From: Trichoderma breve
Lineage: Eukaryota; Ascomycota; Sordariomycetes; Hypocreales; Hypocreaceae
Assembly (NCBI RefSeq): GCF_028502605.1
Contig: NC_079235.1
Coordinates: 124,001-188,000 of the forward strand
Reading direction: 5' to 3'
Length of the DNA stretch: 64,000 bases
Shown here: piece after piece, positions 12,312 to 22,030 of the stretch
How the letters are laid out: the number at the start of each line of letters is the position of its first letter
How positions within the stretch are numbered: position 1 is the first letter of the stretch
Notes under the pieces: generated by a model
What the model saw: only the letters and a program-made list of their open reading frames with translations
Database searches by the model: none
Told to the model about the DNA's origin: nothing
Position numbers and translations under genes: made by a program

Positions 12312-13271
12312 TTATATCTCCAGCGCGTCCAGTGAGTCATCAAGGGATACAAATGAAGTAGTATCAATGTCCAACTCATCCGAAAGTACCATCGGATACG
12401 TCGCGTCCGTCCATGCTTGGTCTCCTAACGCCTGCATATACTGCATCATTAGGCTTCCTTCCTCCGCCCATAGAGGGTACAGCTTGTAGTACGTCTCACT
12501 GCTGGTCTCAATAAATTCGAACTCTTTGCCACGTGCACGTGCGAACTTTTGCAGCATATCAAGTACGTTGAATGTCCCAATAGATGCCACCACCATCGCC
12601 CCTTTCTTCATCTCAGGCTTGTCCAGTGTAGCCCCAATAAAAGGCACCAAGTTTTTCTTGATGTCTCCAATGGTTGGGTAATTGATCTTTGACGGGTTAA
12701 AATTCCCAACAAGAACATATTTCCCAGCACTCTCTAGCAGTGTTGGCCTGAAGTAGGGAAAGGTAAAGTTTAACGAATACCATCCAATCAGCATAAACGT
12801 TGTCTTAGAAAGCAGATCATTTTTTGTTCGGATATATTGAGCCACAATGTCTTTGCTGTCGTAGTGGGGTACCTTCATTTTTCCTCCGCTTTTGACCAAT
12901 GCTCCTGGAAGATTGCTCCAGACGTAATGCTCAAGAGTCGGCGTGGCCTCCGCAGCATTTGCTAGATTCTTGCCCTGTTGTATCTCAGTATCCATGGCTT
13001 TGTCTGCATCTTTAGATGTTGCAAAAATCTCAAAGAAATCCGTAACACCGAAGATGAAGTGGGATCCGGCAAAGGCAGACACCAGGGAGGCATAGTCGTT
13101 AACATCTGCCCTGACAACTTCTACGCCTTGGTTCTTGAGAGCTGCAGCGGCATCGCTTTCGGGCCGTCGTGTAAGTCCGCGGATTTTGTAACCTCCATGT
13201 TTCTTCAGGGCATCAATAACAGCCGCTCCTTGGTTGCCAGTCGCCCCCACAACAGTTGCAATTTTGGTCAT
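12312..13271 (-). CDS. NmrA-like family NAD(P)-binding protein
   Basis: Single exon, 319 residues. The N-terminus TKIATVVGATGNQG is the Rossmann NAD(P) motif of the NmrA/HSCARG atypical short-chain dehydrogenases. It is followed by RGLTRRPES, DVNDYASL and the NmrA-type central segment (FGVTDFFE...WSNLPG). Members sense NADP(H) or act as isoflavone-reductase-like enzymes; this one is not classified further. The ATG at 13271 is used; the upstream frame begins at TTG. The Tyr-x3-Lys of classical SDRs is not apparent, as usual for the family. The gene runs toward the xylanase gene with 232 bp between stop codons. Confidence 0.88.
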   Translation of the reverse strand: MTKIATVVGATGNQGAAVIDALKKHGGYKIRGLTRRPESDAAAALKNQGVEVVRADVNDYASLVSAFAGSHFIFGVTDFFEIFATSKDADKAMDTEIQQGKNLANAAEATPTLEHYVWSNLPGALVKSGGKMKVPHYDSKDIVAQYIRTKNDLLSKTTFMLIGWYSLNFTFPYFRPTLLESAGKYVLVGNFNPSKINYPTIGDIKKNLVPFIGATLDKPEMKKGAMVVASIGTFNVLDMLQKFARARGKEFEFIETSSETYYKLYPLWAEEGSLMMQYMQALGDQAWTDATYPMVLSDELDIDTTSFVSLDDSLDALEI

Positions 13272-13709
13272 CGTAAAAAGTTGATGTGTGTTCAATATAA
13301 TAAATTGGGACAGCCAATTGATACAAATTTAAAGTGAGTTACCAAATGCTAATGCTTATTTGCAAAGCTGAGCTGGCAATGGCTTTATATTGCTCTGCCT
13401 TCTCATTTCAAAGCATGGTCAGACGTGTCAGCGGGTGTCTGACGTTATTATCAATCTTCTTGTCAGAATAGTACCGGACCAATCAGTCTGTCAATGTTAC
13501 TTTGCCATGCCAAATAGTTGCTCAATTAGTCCACGAATGAAATGGAGGCCTAAAAGCATGTATACATGTAATGCCTGTTTCTAAATTATCGGCAGCGACT
13601 CTATATAGTGCGAGCTTGATTAATTCAAGCTGGCCTATGCATGAAGCACACTACTATGACATATGATTTCCACCACTGTCAAAATTGGCATCCTTGAACC
13701 CAGGCCCCG
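13272..13709. other. Short intergenic region
   Basis: About 440 bp between the NmrA-like start and the MFS permease stop. It should contain the NmrA-like promoter. No other feature is seen. Confidence 0.4.
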
Positions 13710-15466
13710 CTACAGAGTATACACAAAGTCAGGCCGTTTATCACCTTTGATGCGTTTCTCCTCTTCCGTTAGTCCACTCTCCACACTGTTACCCATGTTC
13801 CTATGCCGCCGAGAGTTCTCAGCTCTCAAAGCAAAGTGCATGAAAACGGATCCTCCAAGCAAGAAGAAGATTTGTGATGCCAAAACCACCCCATGGCCAG
13901 TCGGGTACCTAGGTTTTTGGGCTGGTAGATAGATATTGGACGATACTATCCCATTCAAATTCCCGAAACCGACGACTATACCCAACACTATAGCTCTCTT
14001 TAGTGAGCCCTCAGTATTGTTGGATACCCATGAAAGGGTATTTGGGATGGCTGGGTAGATACCCATTGCTCCCAGAAAAGTACCAGCGTACTGAATGTTT
14101 GGTCGTGACGAGCCCAACAATAAAGCAAATCCAACAATACCCAGAGTGGCGGCGGCCAAACTACAATACCCTCGCCACTTCATTTTGTCCGCGAAGAAGC
14201 CTATGAGTACCGTAAGCACCGCCGCGCAAACATATGGTGGAACTGTCAGTAGCTGCGCGCGCGTTCCTGAATGACCCATAGCTGCGATAATGGTCGGAAG
14301 AAAGAGTGAAAAGGCATAAAGCGGAATGGTGCAGCCGATAAAAATCCAAGTATATCCATATGTCTTCCAGTCTCTAATAGCCTCGTAGATGTAACGTTTG
14401 TCGAAATCATCGGCCGTATATCCCTGTCTGTCCACAATAAGTCGACGTTGTACCCTGATACGTTCTTCGGGAGTAAGGAATTTAGCTGTGTCAGGCCAAT
14501 CAAAGACCATCCACCAACATAAGACACCGACGAGCACTGTAGCAAGGCCTTCAATGATGAAAATCCAAGCCCAGCCTGGCTTACCGCCAATTCCGTCCAT
14601 TTTGGTAATGGCCGCCGCGAGTAGGCCTCCAAAGGAGCCGGCAATTGCAGCAGCGGAGAGGAAAATGGCACTCCTGACGCCAATTTCTGAACTCTTATAC
14701 CAACAGCTAAGGTAGTAGTTGACCCCTGTTCGTGTGGGGAAACAGTTAGCTTACACATAGTTCATAAGGTGAAGTGATTGTACCTGGAAATAATCCTGCC
14801 TCTGCCGCCCCAAGAAAGAATCGAGCGGCTAGAAGACCTCTGTATGATGTTGTAAGGCCCATTAAGGTCATGATAATGCCCCATGTTAAGATAATGCTCG
14901 TGAAGAATATGCGAGGGGTAAGGCGCTTAAGCAGGGCATTGGTAACGGGTTCGGCGACGGCATAGGAAATGAAGAAAATCGTCAATATCATGTTGTAGTT
15001 GTTTCCTTTAAATATATGTCAGTCAATTGCGAAACTAGAATATGATTCATCATTTACCTTTCATGCCGAGATCGGCTTCAATATGAGCCAATCTGGCATT
15101 TCCGATATTCGTACGATCCAAGAAGGACAGCAAGTACCTATAAGCCATTTAGAATTGATCACTACTGGTAAGATTTTGATCGATCTAACAGAAGAGATAA
15201 CCATGGAACCAGCCAAAGATCAACTTTCCACATTAACTTCCTGTCCTAAATGATACCATAAGTTAACGGGCATAATATGTGACGTTTGCAAGGAGAGAAT
15301 GTACAATTTCCTGCTTCTCCTCTTCACTTTTCCCTTCATCTGGGTCGGTAAGGCGAGCTAGAAGCTCATTTCTCTCGTATTCAATATGCTCAGTCTCTTT
15401 GATCTTTATTTCTTCAGCTGAACCCGACGTACGAACGCGTTGAGGTGACAAGTCGGCTGCTGACAT
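13710..15466 (-). CDS. MFS permease, anion:cation symporter (allantoate/nicotinate permease) family
   Basis: Plasma-membrane uptake transporter of the ACS family (Dal5/Tna1-like), which imports organic anions such as carboxylates or vitamins. Five exons: 15466-15305, 15245-15190, 15137-15058, 15005-14784 and 14725-13710, giving 511 residues. Introns are 52-59 bp. The family signature YLLSFLDRTNIGNARL is split by introns 2 and 3. The GVNYYLSCWYKSSEIGVRSA segment and about 12 membrane helices follow, and the C-terminus is KGDKRPDFVYTL. The first donor (GTACAT) is weak but restores the conserved EIDRKLMWKVDLWLVP stretch. It heads the candidate catabolic block and is divergent from the P450, so substrate import is its likely job there. 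Confidence 0.9.
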
Positions 15467-17181
15467 GCTGATTGAAATATCTGTCCAGCATTCGAGAACT
15501 CAGTTGATATAATAAGGCGGATTGTTCAAAGAATATGTTTATTTAAACCGAAAATAACAGGTTGGCACAAGACTGAGGTCAATCTACAAGAAACCACGCC
15601 CATTTTATATCCTCCCATGCATTGCCAAGCTGACATGTTTCCAAGCCACATTTTTGCCAACGAAAATAGCGGTATCGACGGACAAGGAAGAGTGCAGCTC
15701 TATTCCAATAGCCATATGTCTAACATACCTTGGCGGATGATTATTCCCAATCATCATTAGCTGTGCTTGGATGGCGTCTTGAAGTAGTAACTCGATGAAC
15801 TACAGTATCCTTTGCAAGGCTCCTAACTGGTGGAGTGTGGCGAGTTGGTCTGGAGCCAATGCACCCCGCAAAATTAGCTCGTATGCTTTCAGCCCAGATT
15901 GCGGGGGAATAGCAGGGGTTTACCCCAAGATGGGGATGACAAGAGCTAAGGACTCGGCAGGTGGTCTCCAGGATGCGAAGAGTTTGAGGTATGATGGTTG
16001 AGGGAACGTTGGACAAGCGTTGACTTCTAAACCAGTAATGGATCATTGAAGAAGCCGCAGCATCCTACGGGGGGAAAACATCTCAAGTTCTAAGTTTACC
16101 CACCGGACGGCTCGAGATACAAGTACTAAAGTAAAGCTATCCATGGATTTATTGTAGTAAGGACCAAGGCACTCCGAAAGCCACCTATATTGCGCACAAA
16201 TCTTGGTATTTGATACATTTACCGCCGAATTCTACAAGTCATTAGTGTGGTTGAACTAGATCCCTCTTAGAAATGGTAATATGGAAATAATATTCTCCAA
16301 ATAGCCACAACCAATAAACAGTCCTTCGTATGGTCAATTTAAGGACATGCCGAGATAATGGAGAAGAGCAGAAGATGATAGGAGGCAATTTACTGCCAGA
16401 AAAAAAAACAGAGAACTGAAATTTGAGTGCCGTTGTCATCACAGCGTTGGTAGGTCCAAAATTCAGCGGATAATTCCACTGTGCAACTTAACTCATTCGA
16501 GGGTTCTAAAATCGACCTTGGGATCTACTACATCCATAGAACCGCAAAGAGAGACATGAAATAGCTTCTTCCATTCCATTCCCATCAGGTAGGTATTTTA
16601 TAATTTAACTGTCGCGTTGGAACCATTTAAAACACTTATTGTCTCAAAACATACTTATCAGCTGATACTTTCATACATGAGTATCTCTACCCCTCATAAA
16701 GTCTTCTACCGATCATCTAATCACTAACTATACGATATCTACTGACGCTTCCTATGGGCCAAATGTAAGCAGAAAATTTTCCATACGTCACGGTTTCGGA
16801 CATCAGTAGCTATAGCGTAATGTCAACTAATAATCTAGATCTCCAAGACATGAAAACTAGCAGATACATACATGTATTCACTCCAACCATCTTAGTCAAG
16901 CTCTCAACTGCCCCCCCGCCCCCGCCCCCGCATCTTCTATATCCTTCGGCTTTTCATAGCGGAATATTGAGAGCGCCTTACTGAGGCTGAAGGAGGGCTT
17001 CTGGTTCTCCAACATGGTCCTAACAGAGGCAAGAGTTTGATCGTCTCCATAGCTATGACGATTTCCTCTGATGTGCAATCAAAACACAATCTCCAACTCC
17101 CTGACTTTATATTAACAGCAAGTTTCTCGTCATGACTTTCACTACCAGTCTCATCGGTGTACACTTGTCTACTTCTCGAAC
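15467..17181. other. Divergent promoter region between MFS permease and P450
   Basis: 1.7 kb with no credible gene. It contains several runs of four or more C or G: CACCCCGC near 15861, GCGGGGGAA at 15901-15909, AGGGGTTTACCCC at 15914-15926, GGGGGGAAAA near 16069, and the long C tract at 16911-16930. These may be binding sites for the local C2H2 regulator. Confidence 0.5.
16911..16930. promoter_or_regulatory. CCCCCG tract, candidate regulator site / G-quadruplex
   Basis: C7-G-C5-G-C5-G at 16911-16930, about 250 bp before the P450 start. Its complement contains GGGGGCGGGGGC, matching the GGGGGCGGGGC motif upstream of the dehydrogenase and GST genes. It has three G-runs of five or more on the minus strand, the longest able to be split, so quadruplex formation is possible. 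Functional role is inference. Confidence 0.4.
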
Positions 17182-18972
17182 ATGCATCCATTTACTCCGT
17201 TCTTCGTTATTGCGGCCATTGTAGCCATTGCTATTCGTTGGATGAACAAAACTGACATCCCTAAAATTAAAAACTTGCCCGAGCTCCCTGGAGTGCCACT
17301 ATTCGGTAGTCTGTTTCTCCTTGGAAAGTATCATGCACGAAACTGCGCCAAACTTGCCAAAACCTATGGAGACGTTTTCCAAGTTCGCCTCGGGAACCGA
17401 GTACGTTGACCTCTATTTGCTTACGACAGTCAAAGCTAACTTCGCATAGCGGTTTATATACGCCAACTCCTTTGATGGAGTTAAGGAGCTATGGATTAAA
17501 AATCAGGCTGCTCTGATCTCTCGACCAACCTTTTGGACTTTCCATAATGTGGTCTCAAAAACGCAAGGTGTCTACACACTTGGAACGTCACCATGGAACG
17601 AATCAGTAAAGCGAGCTCGGAAGGCTGCCGCGACGGCGCTCAACCGGCAAGCTGTCCAAACCTACCTCCCATTCATTGATCTGGAGTCTACTACTAGTAT
17701 CAATGAGCTGGTACAGAATATCAAGAATGGTTATGATGTTGATCCCAATGGTTATTTCCAACGGTTCTCTCTTAACATCAGCCTTACACTGTGTTATGGC
17801 ATACGAATCGACGGCACCGTTCGTGACCACACGTTAAATGAGGTCGTTCAAGTCGAGAGAGAGCTTGGAAATATCCGTGGGATTGCTCATAATTGGCAGG
17901 ACTATGTACCGTTGCTACGATTATGGCCTGGCTTCAAAACTAATGCCATAAAGTTCCGCTCTAGAAGGGATGAGTACATTTTGGATTTCTATGAGCAACT
18001 GAAACAGCGAATTGCGGCTGGGACCGATAATCCCTGCATTGCTGGCAACGTTTTAAAAAATCCTGAAGCAAAGCTTGAAGACAGTAAGACAAAACATTCG
18101 CAGCATATGGATAACCAGTTGATACAGAATATTGACCAGCCTATAGATGAATTGAAATCCATTTGCCTTACCATGGTCGCTGCCGGCCTGGATACTCTCC
18201 CGGGAAACATCAACATGACAATAGCTTACCTATCTTCCCCTCATGGCCAGGAAATACAAGATCACATGTATGAAGAAATCCTGAAAGCTTACCCGAACGA
18301 AGATCCTTGGGATGCTTGTTTGACTGAAGAACGGTGTGAGTTTGTGGTATCATTTATCAAGGTGAGCATTACAATCTCCTTACGCACAGCATCTAGGGTG
18401 TTACTAACAAGGACATAGGAAGTACTTCGATTCTGGTCTACGCTCAATCTGTCCTTTAACCGACAGAGTATCAGAGATATTACGTACAAAGGAGCTGTTA
18501 TTCCTGCTGGAACACCTTTCTTAATGGTAAGTGATGATTGAGCCGCGATCAATTCAGGTTGGAGATCTAATGATCTGATACTGGCGCAATACAGAATATG
18601 TGGGCTGCAAATCATGATCCTAAACAATTTCATCACCCTATGGACTTCATCCCCGATCGCTTTGTTGGGGTCTCTGAAGCTGGGCAGGGCACACAGCATT
18701 ACGGATATGGTGCTGGTACTCGGATGTGTGCAGGTGCTCACTTGGCTAATCGCGAGCTTTACGTCATCTTCATCCGTTTGGTACTAGCATTCCATATTCG
18801 TGAGACTACACACGTAAAGGATAGGCCGATCTTGGATACCATCGAATGTAACTCTGTGCCTACAAGCATGGTGACTCAGCCGAAGCCATTCAAGGTGAGG
18901 TTTATTCCTCGAAATCAACAGCAATTAGAAAAATGGATTGCAAGCAGTAAAGAGAAGACTGCATACCTTTGA
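17182..18972 (+). CDS. Cytochrome P450, phenylacetate-hydroxylase-like (CYP504 type)
   Basis: ER-anchored monooxygenase. Exons are 17182-17400, 17450-18361, 18419-18526 and 18595-18972, giving 538 residues. An N-terminal anchor (FVIAAIVAIAIRW) and the proline-rich LPELPGVPLFGSL come first. The I-helix region reads AAGLDTLPGNI, a feature of CYP504 enzymes (fungal phenylacetate and hydroxyphenylacetate hydroxylases such as PhacA/B). The haem loop is YGYGAGTRMCAG with Cys about 458. The expected reaction is ring hydroxylation of an arylacetate or related phenolic acid. The family level is good; the substrate is inferred. It needs a P450 reductase, and a cytochrome b5 is encoded in the same block. 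A C tract lies about 250 bp upstream. Confidence 0.92.
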
Positions 18973-19298
18973 AGAGGTTACATGCATTCTGGGGCTGTCT
19001 TATGTCGGTAGCTTCAAGGACTCATAGCATTTTTGTATCATTAGAAATGACAAGAAGAAATTGCAACTGAGATACCTGTATGGTGACGCAAATAGGACGG
19101 TATCTTGTGGTTCGGGCTTACTGCTCCCTTCACTCTCCTTATCATTCTTACTTACACGGCAGTTGTGACACGTTCATGCGGAGATACTAACATTTCACCG
19201 ACCCGTATATCTATAGTTCGTACAGTATATCACAATCCCCCAATTTGGTTTGTGAGGACGGCGCTCAGAGAACGCAGTAAGAGGCTGGCGACCTTGAT

Positions 19299-19336
19299 GC
19301 AGCTAATGTTTTATGCAGCTAATGTTTTATGCAGCT
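19299..19336. repeat. 16-bp tandem repeat, 2.4 copies
   Basis: GCAGCTAATGTTTTAT occurs twice head to tail and is followed by a third partial GCAGCT. It is non-coding and short. Confidence 0.8.
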
Positions 19337-19967
19337 GCGCCTCTGTTTTGGAACGATGTAACCAATTTTCTACATCCATATAACCCAGTATGCTCAAAAA
19401 CTTTCTTCTAAGCGTTCTTTTATTTCAGGAAGCGCATCCGCGCAAAATTGTATAGCATATTGTGTAAGCATATTGGAGGAGATTGCGAGTTCCACGCATT
19501 GCTTCTAACATGTACTCCATAGAGTAGATCTTTTCCAACTCTTTCCGCATGAGCTATTCTTCAATATCCAAATTGCAGTCGGAATGAATAAGTGCGCAAT
19601 TTTCCCCAGAAATTTAATCTTTAGATCCGCATAATAATATGAATAGCCAGTAGTATCGGCTCTCAGCCAAGGGTACAGGCAATGAATCATAACGCAGAGG
19701 TCATTACCTCCCTACGATTGGCTAATAAGCCCACAAGACTAATGGATATGATTGGAAGGGCGCCAAGTTCGCTATACGACGTAGCAGTAACTAGATGTCT
19801 TCTGTCAAAGATTCTGGGGGCCAATCACCAAAACTGCGGGATCCGAAATGTTCGTGTCCCGGGTAATGGGGAAAAGCCGACCTGGTCAAAATATCACGGA
19901 TATGGAGCTAGCGGTTGGCTGACTTGTAAATCATCCATGCTAAAGACATCAATGCCCAGATGGTGTG

Positions 19968-19979
19968 CGGGGGCGGGGC
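19968..19979 (+). promoter_or_regulatory. GGGGGCGGGGC motif upstream of 2-hydroxyacid dehydrogenase
   Basis: CGGGGGCGGGGC sits about 230 bp before the ATG at 20210. The same 11-mer is at 25093-25103, and its complement is in 16911-16930. It is a candidate operator for the C2H2 regulator encoded 2 kb downstream. Recurrence is seen; function is inferred. Confidence 0.45.
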
Positions 19980-20209
19980 ACAGCTCCCCAAGTTGGAGAT
20001 TAGTGATGAATAGAGAGCTGTTCATGGTCCAAAGATGCCCATATCAGATTATATAGTGTAGTGAGAAGAATACGCTTCATGTTTATAATATTTGTAATTG
20101 AAGTACAATCTCAAACTAATACGTTCCACTCTAGGTACCCAGAGCACATTGTACAGCGTCTTGAATTGCAACATCACTAGCTGGCGATACCGTGTTGGAC
20201 TCCGAAAAG

Positions 20210-21268
20210 ATGGCTCACAGAATTCAAGTTGCCATTCTAGATGACTATCAAGGCATCGCAGAGCCAATATTTCGTCAAGTAATGCCAGAAATTGAAATAC
20301 GCACGTTTTCTGACACCATCCAACTCTCTACTCCCGAAGACAGCGATGCCCTTGTGCATCGGCTTCAGCCCTACAATGTCATCAGCACGATGCGCGAACG
20401 AACGCCCTTCCCGAAAGAAATTATAAAGCGTCTTCCTAAACTAGACCTACTTCTTACTACGGGAATGAAGAACTCCGCCATTGACTTGGCTGCCTGCACT
20501 GAGCAGGGGATTGCTGTTGTTGGTGCGAAGGGTCTTGGTAAAGACACGAAAGAAACCCCACCGACATCTCTTGATTCAACCCTCGAGCATTGTTGGGCCT
20601 TGATCCTAGGCCTCGCTCGAAACATCTCTCGAGATGATTTAGGCGTCAAAACGGGACACTGGGAAACATCTCACGCCACAGGACTTCGCGGTAAGACGCT
20701 CGGTCTGCTGGGATTTGGTACCTTGGGCGCGAGAGTCGCTTTCGTTGGAGCAAGCTCATTCGGCATGAAAATTCTGGCATGGTCCAGCAACATCACTCAG
20801 CAGGTTGCTGATGAAAAGGCTGCAAGCTTTAGCCTACCTCCAGGGTCATTCAAAGTTGCTGGAACCAAAGAGGAGCTACTGCAAAACTCTGATGTTTTAA
20901 GCATCCACTATGTTCTATCCGAACGCAGTAGGAATATCTTAGGATCGAGTGAACTAGCTCTTATGAAGCCTTCAGCGATCTTGATCAACACGTCTAGAAG
21001 TGCTCTCGTCAATGAACAAGCTTTATTGGATACCTTATTGCAGGGCAAGATTAGAGGGGCTGCGCTGGATGTTCACAACGTCGAACCACTGCCACAGAAC
21101 TCCCCTTGGAGGGTAACCTCTTGGGGTACTGAAGGACGGAGCCAATTGCTTCTTAGTCCACATATGGGCTATGTGGAAGAGGGAGTTATGACGCGCTGGT
21201 ACCAAGATTCGGCAATGAATTTGAAGACATGGGCTGAGGGAAAAGATCTTCTCACTAAACTCAATTAG
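20210..21268 (+). CDS. D-isomer-specific 2-hydroxyacid dehydrogenase
   Basis: NAD(P)-dependent reduction of 2-oxoacids to D-2-hydroxyacids, or the reverse. Single exon, 352 residues. The Rossmann motif is GLLGFGTLG (about 166-173). The catalytic triad is Arg in NTSRSALVN (about 263), Glu in HNVEPLP (about 292) and His in SPHMGY (about 318). The ATG at 20210 is the first in frame; the longer frame starts with GTG. Length and motifs fit the cytosolic family. In this context it could process an aromatic 2-oxo or 2-hydroxy acid (inference). A GGGGGCGGGGC motif lies about 230 bp upstream. Confidence 0.93.
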   Translation: MAHRIQVAILDDYQGIAEPIFRQVMPEIEIRTFSDTIQLSTPEDSDALVHRLQPYNVISTMRERTPFPKEIIKRLPKLDLLLTTGMKNSAIDLAACTEQGIAVVGAKGLGKDTKETPPTSLDSTLEHCWALILGLARNISRDDLGVKTGHWETSHATGLRGKTLGLLGFGTLGARVAFVGASSFGMKILAWSSNITQQVADEKAASFSLPPGSFKVAGTKEELLQNSDVLSIHYVLSERSRNILGSSELALMKPSAILINTSRSALVNEQALLDTLLQGKIRGAALDVHNVEPLPQNSPWRVTSWGTEGRSQLLLSPHMGYVEEGVMTRWYQDSAMNLKTWAEGKDLLTKLN

Positions 21269-22030
21269 AGACTGAGGGGAGATAAAGTGGTAGCCGGGCG
21301 AGGCCCAATTGAAGAATGAGTAAATGAAGTAAAAGACAATTTTAGACGGAATTTATAGCATGTCTGTAGGCAATTGAAACCTGTTGTATATTACTTAGCG
21401 TGGGCATGAAGTGGTTGTCTTCTATATACAATACACCTATTGGATTATGTCCATTGCACAACGGATACCGGGTATAATAAAGCGTCAACTGCAGAGAAAT
21501 CTAGAAATGGCTAACGTCTTTTCTAAGAACCGCACCAACTCGGTACTTTATACAATGGAACAGGCTATCTACGATTGTCATAACATTACGTTCTTGTAGC
21601 AAGTGTGTACAACGAGAGTTGCACGATTCGACACATGGGAGCCACTCGGCGATTCCAGGCCCAGTGGATATTCTCAATTTAGCTACTTTCCCCCGTTTCT
21701 CATTGTTAGGTATATGTCGGGCTGTTTGGAGCGACAGACGGCGATGATTACATTCGCCCACTAGCCCATCAATCACTTCCGTTTAATTGCCTAGGCGAGA
21801 CAGCTAACGCCGAAGTGGCCAGGAGCTTAGCCTCTCTCCCCAGCTTCAAGCCATGGCTGCCCTTAGTTAGTTGCGGGGAATCCTTGTTTTCAGAGCCGCT
21901 ACTGTCGCCCAACAAACTCTTGTTCCAGCCCTCGCCGTCGATGCCGACGGCGTCCCCAAATCTGCTTTTGCAAGCTTCCCTTCTCTTCCCCTCCCCCAAA
22001 ACTTCATGCACATTCCAGGGAGTCTGTAAG
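21269..22030. other. Promoter/leader of the C2H2 regulator
   Basis: About 760 bp. The stretch 21815-22030 is open in frame with the regulator but starts with GTG; an in-frame ATG at 21941 is possible. TTCCCCTCCCCCAAAA at 21987-22001 is a C-rich element that could allow autoregulation. Nothing else is recognised. Confidence 0.4.

Larger units (their letters stand above)
18973..20209. other. Intergenic region upstream of the 2-hydroxyacid dehydrogenase
   Basis: About 1.2 kb. Open frames up to 124 codons show no family features. It contains a 16-bp tandem repeat (19299-19336) and the CGGGGGCGGGGC motif at 19968-19979. No RNA gene is seen. Confidence 0.45.

Noticed and set aside
19682..20056. 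124-codon plus-strand frame before the 2-hydroxyacid dehydrogenase
   Set aside because: No family resemblance, and it overlaps the G-rich candidate operator. Probably chance.
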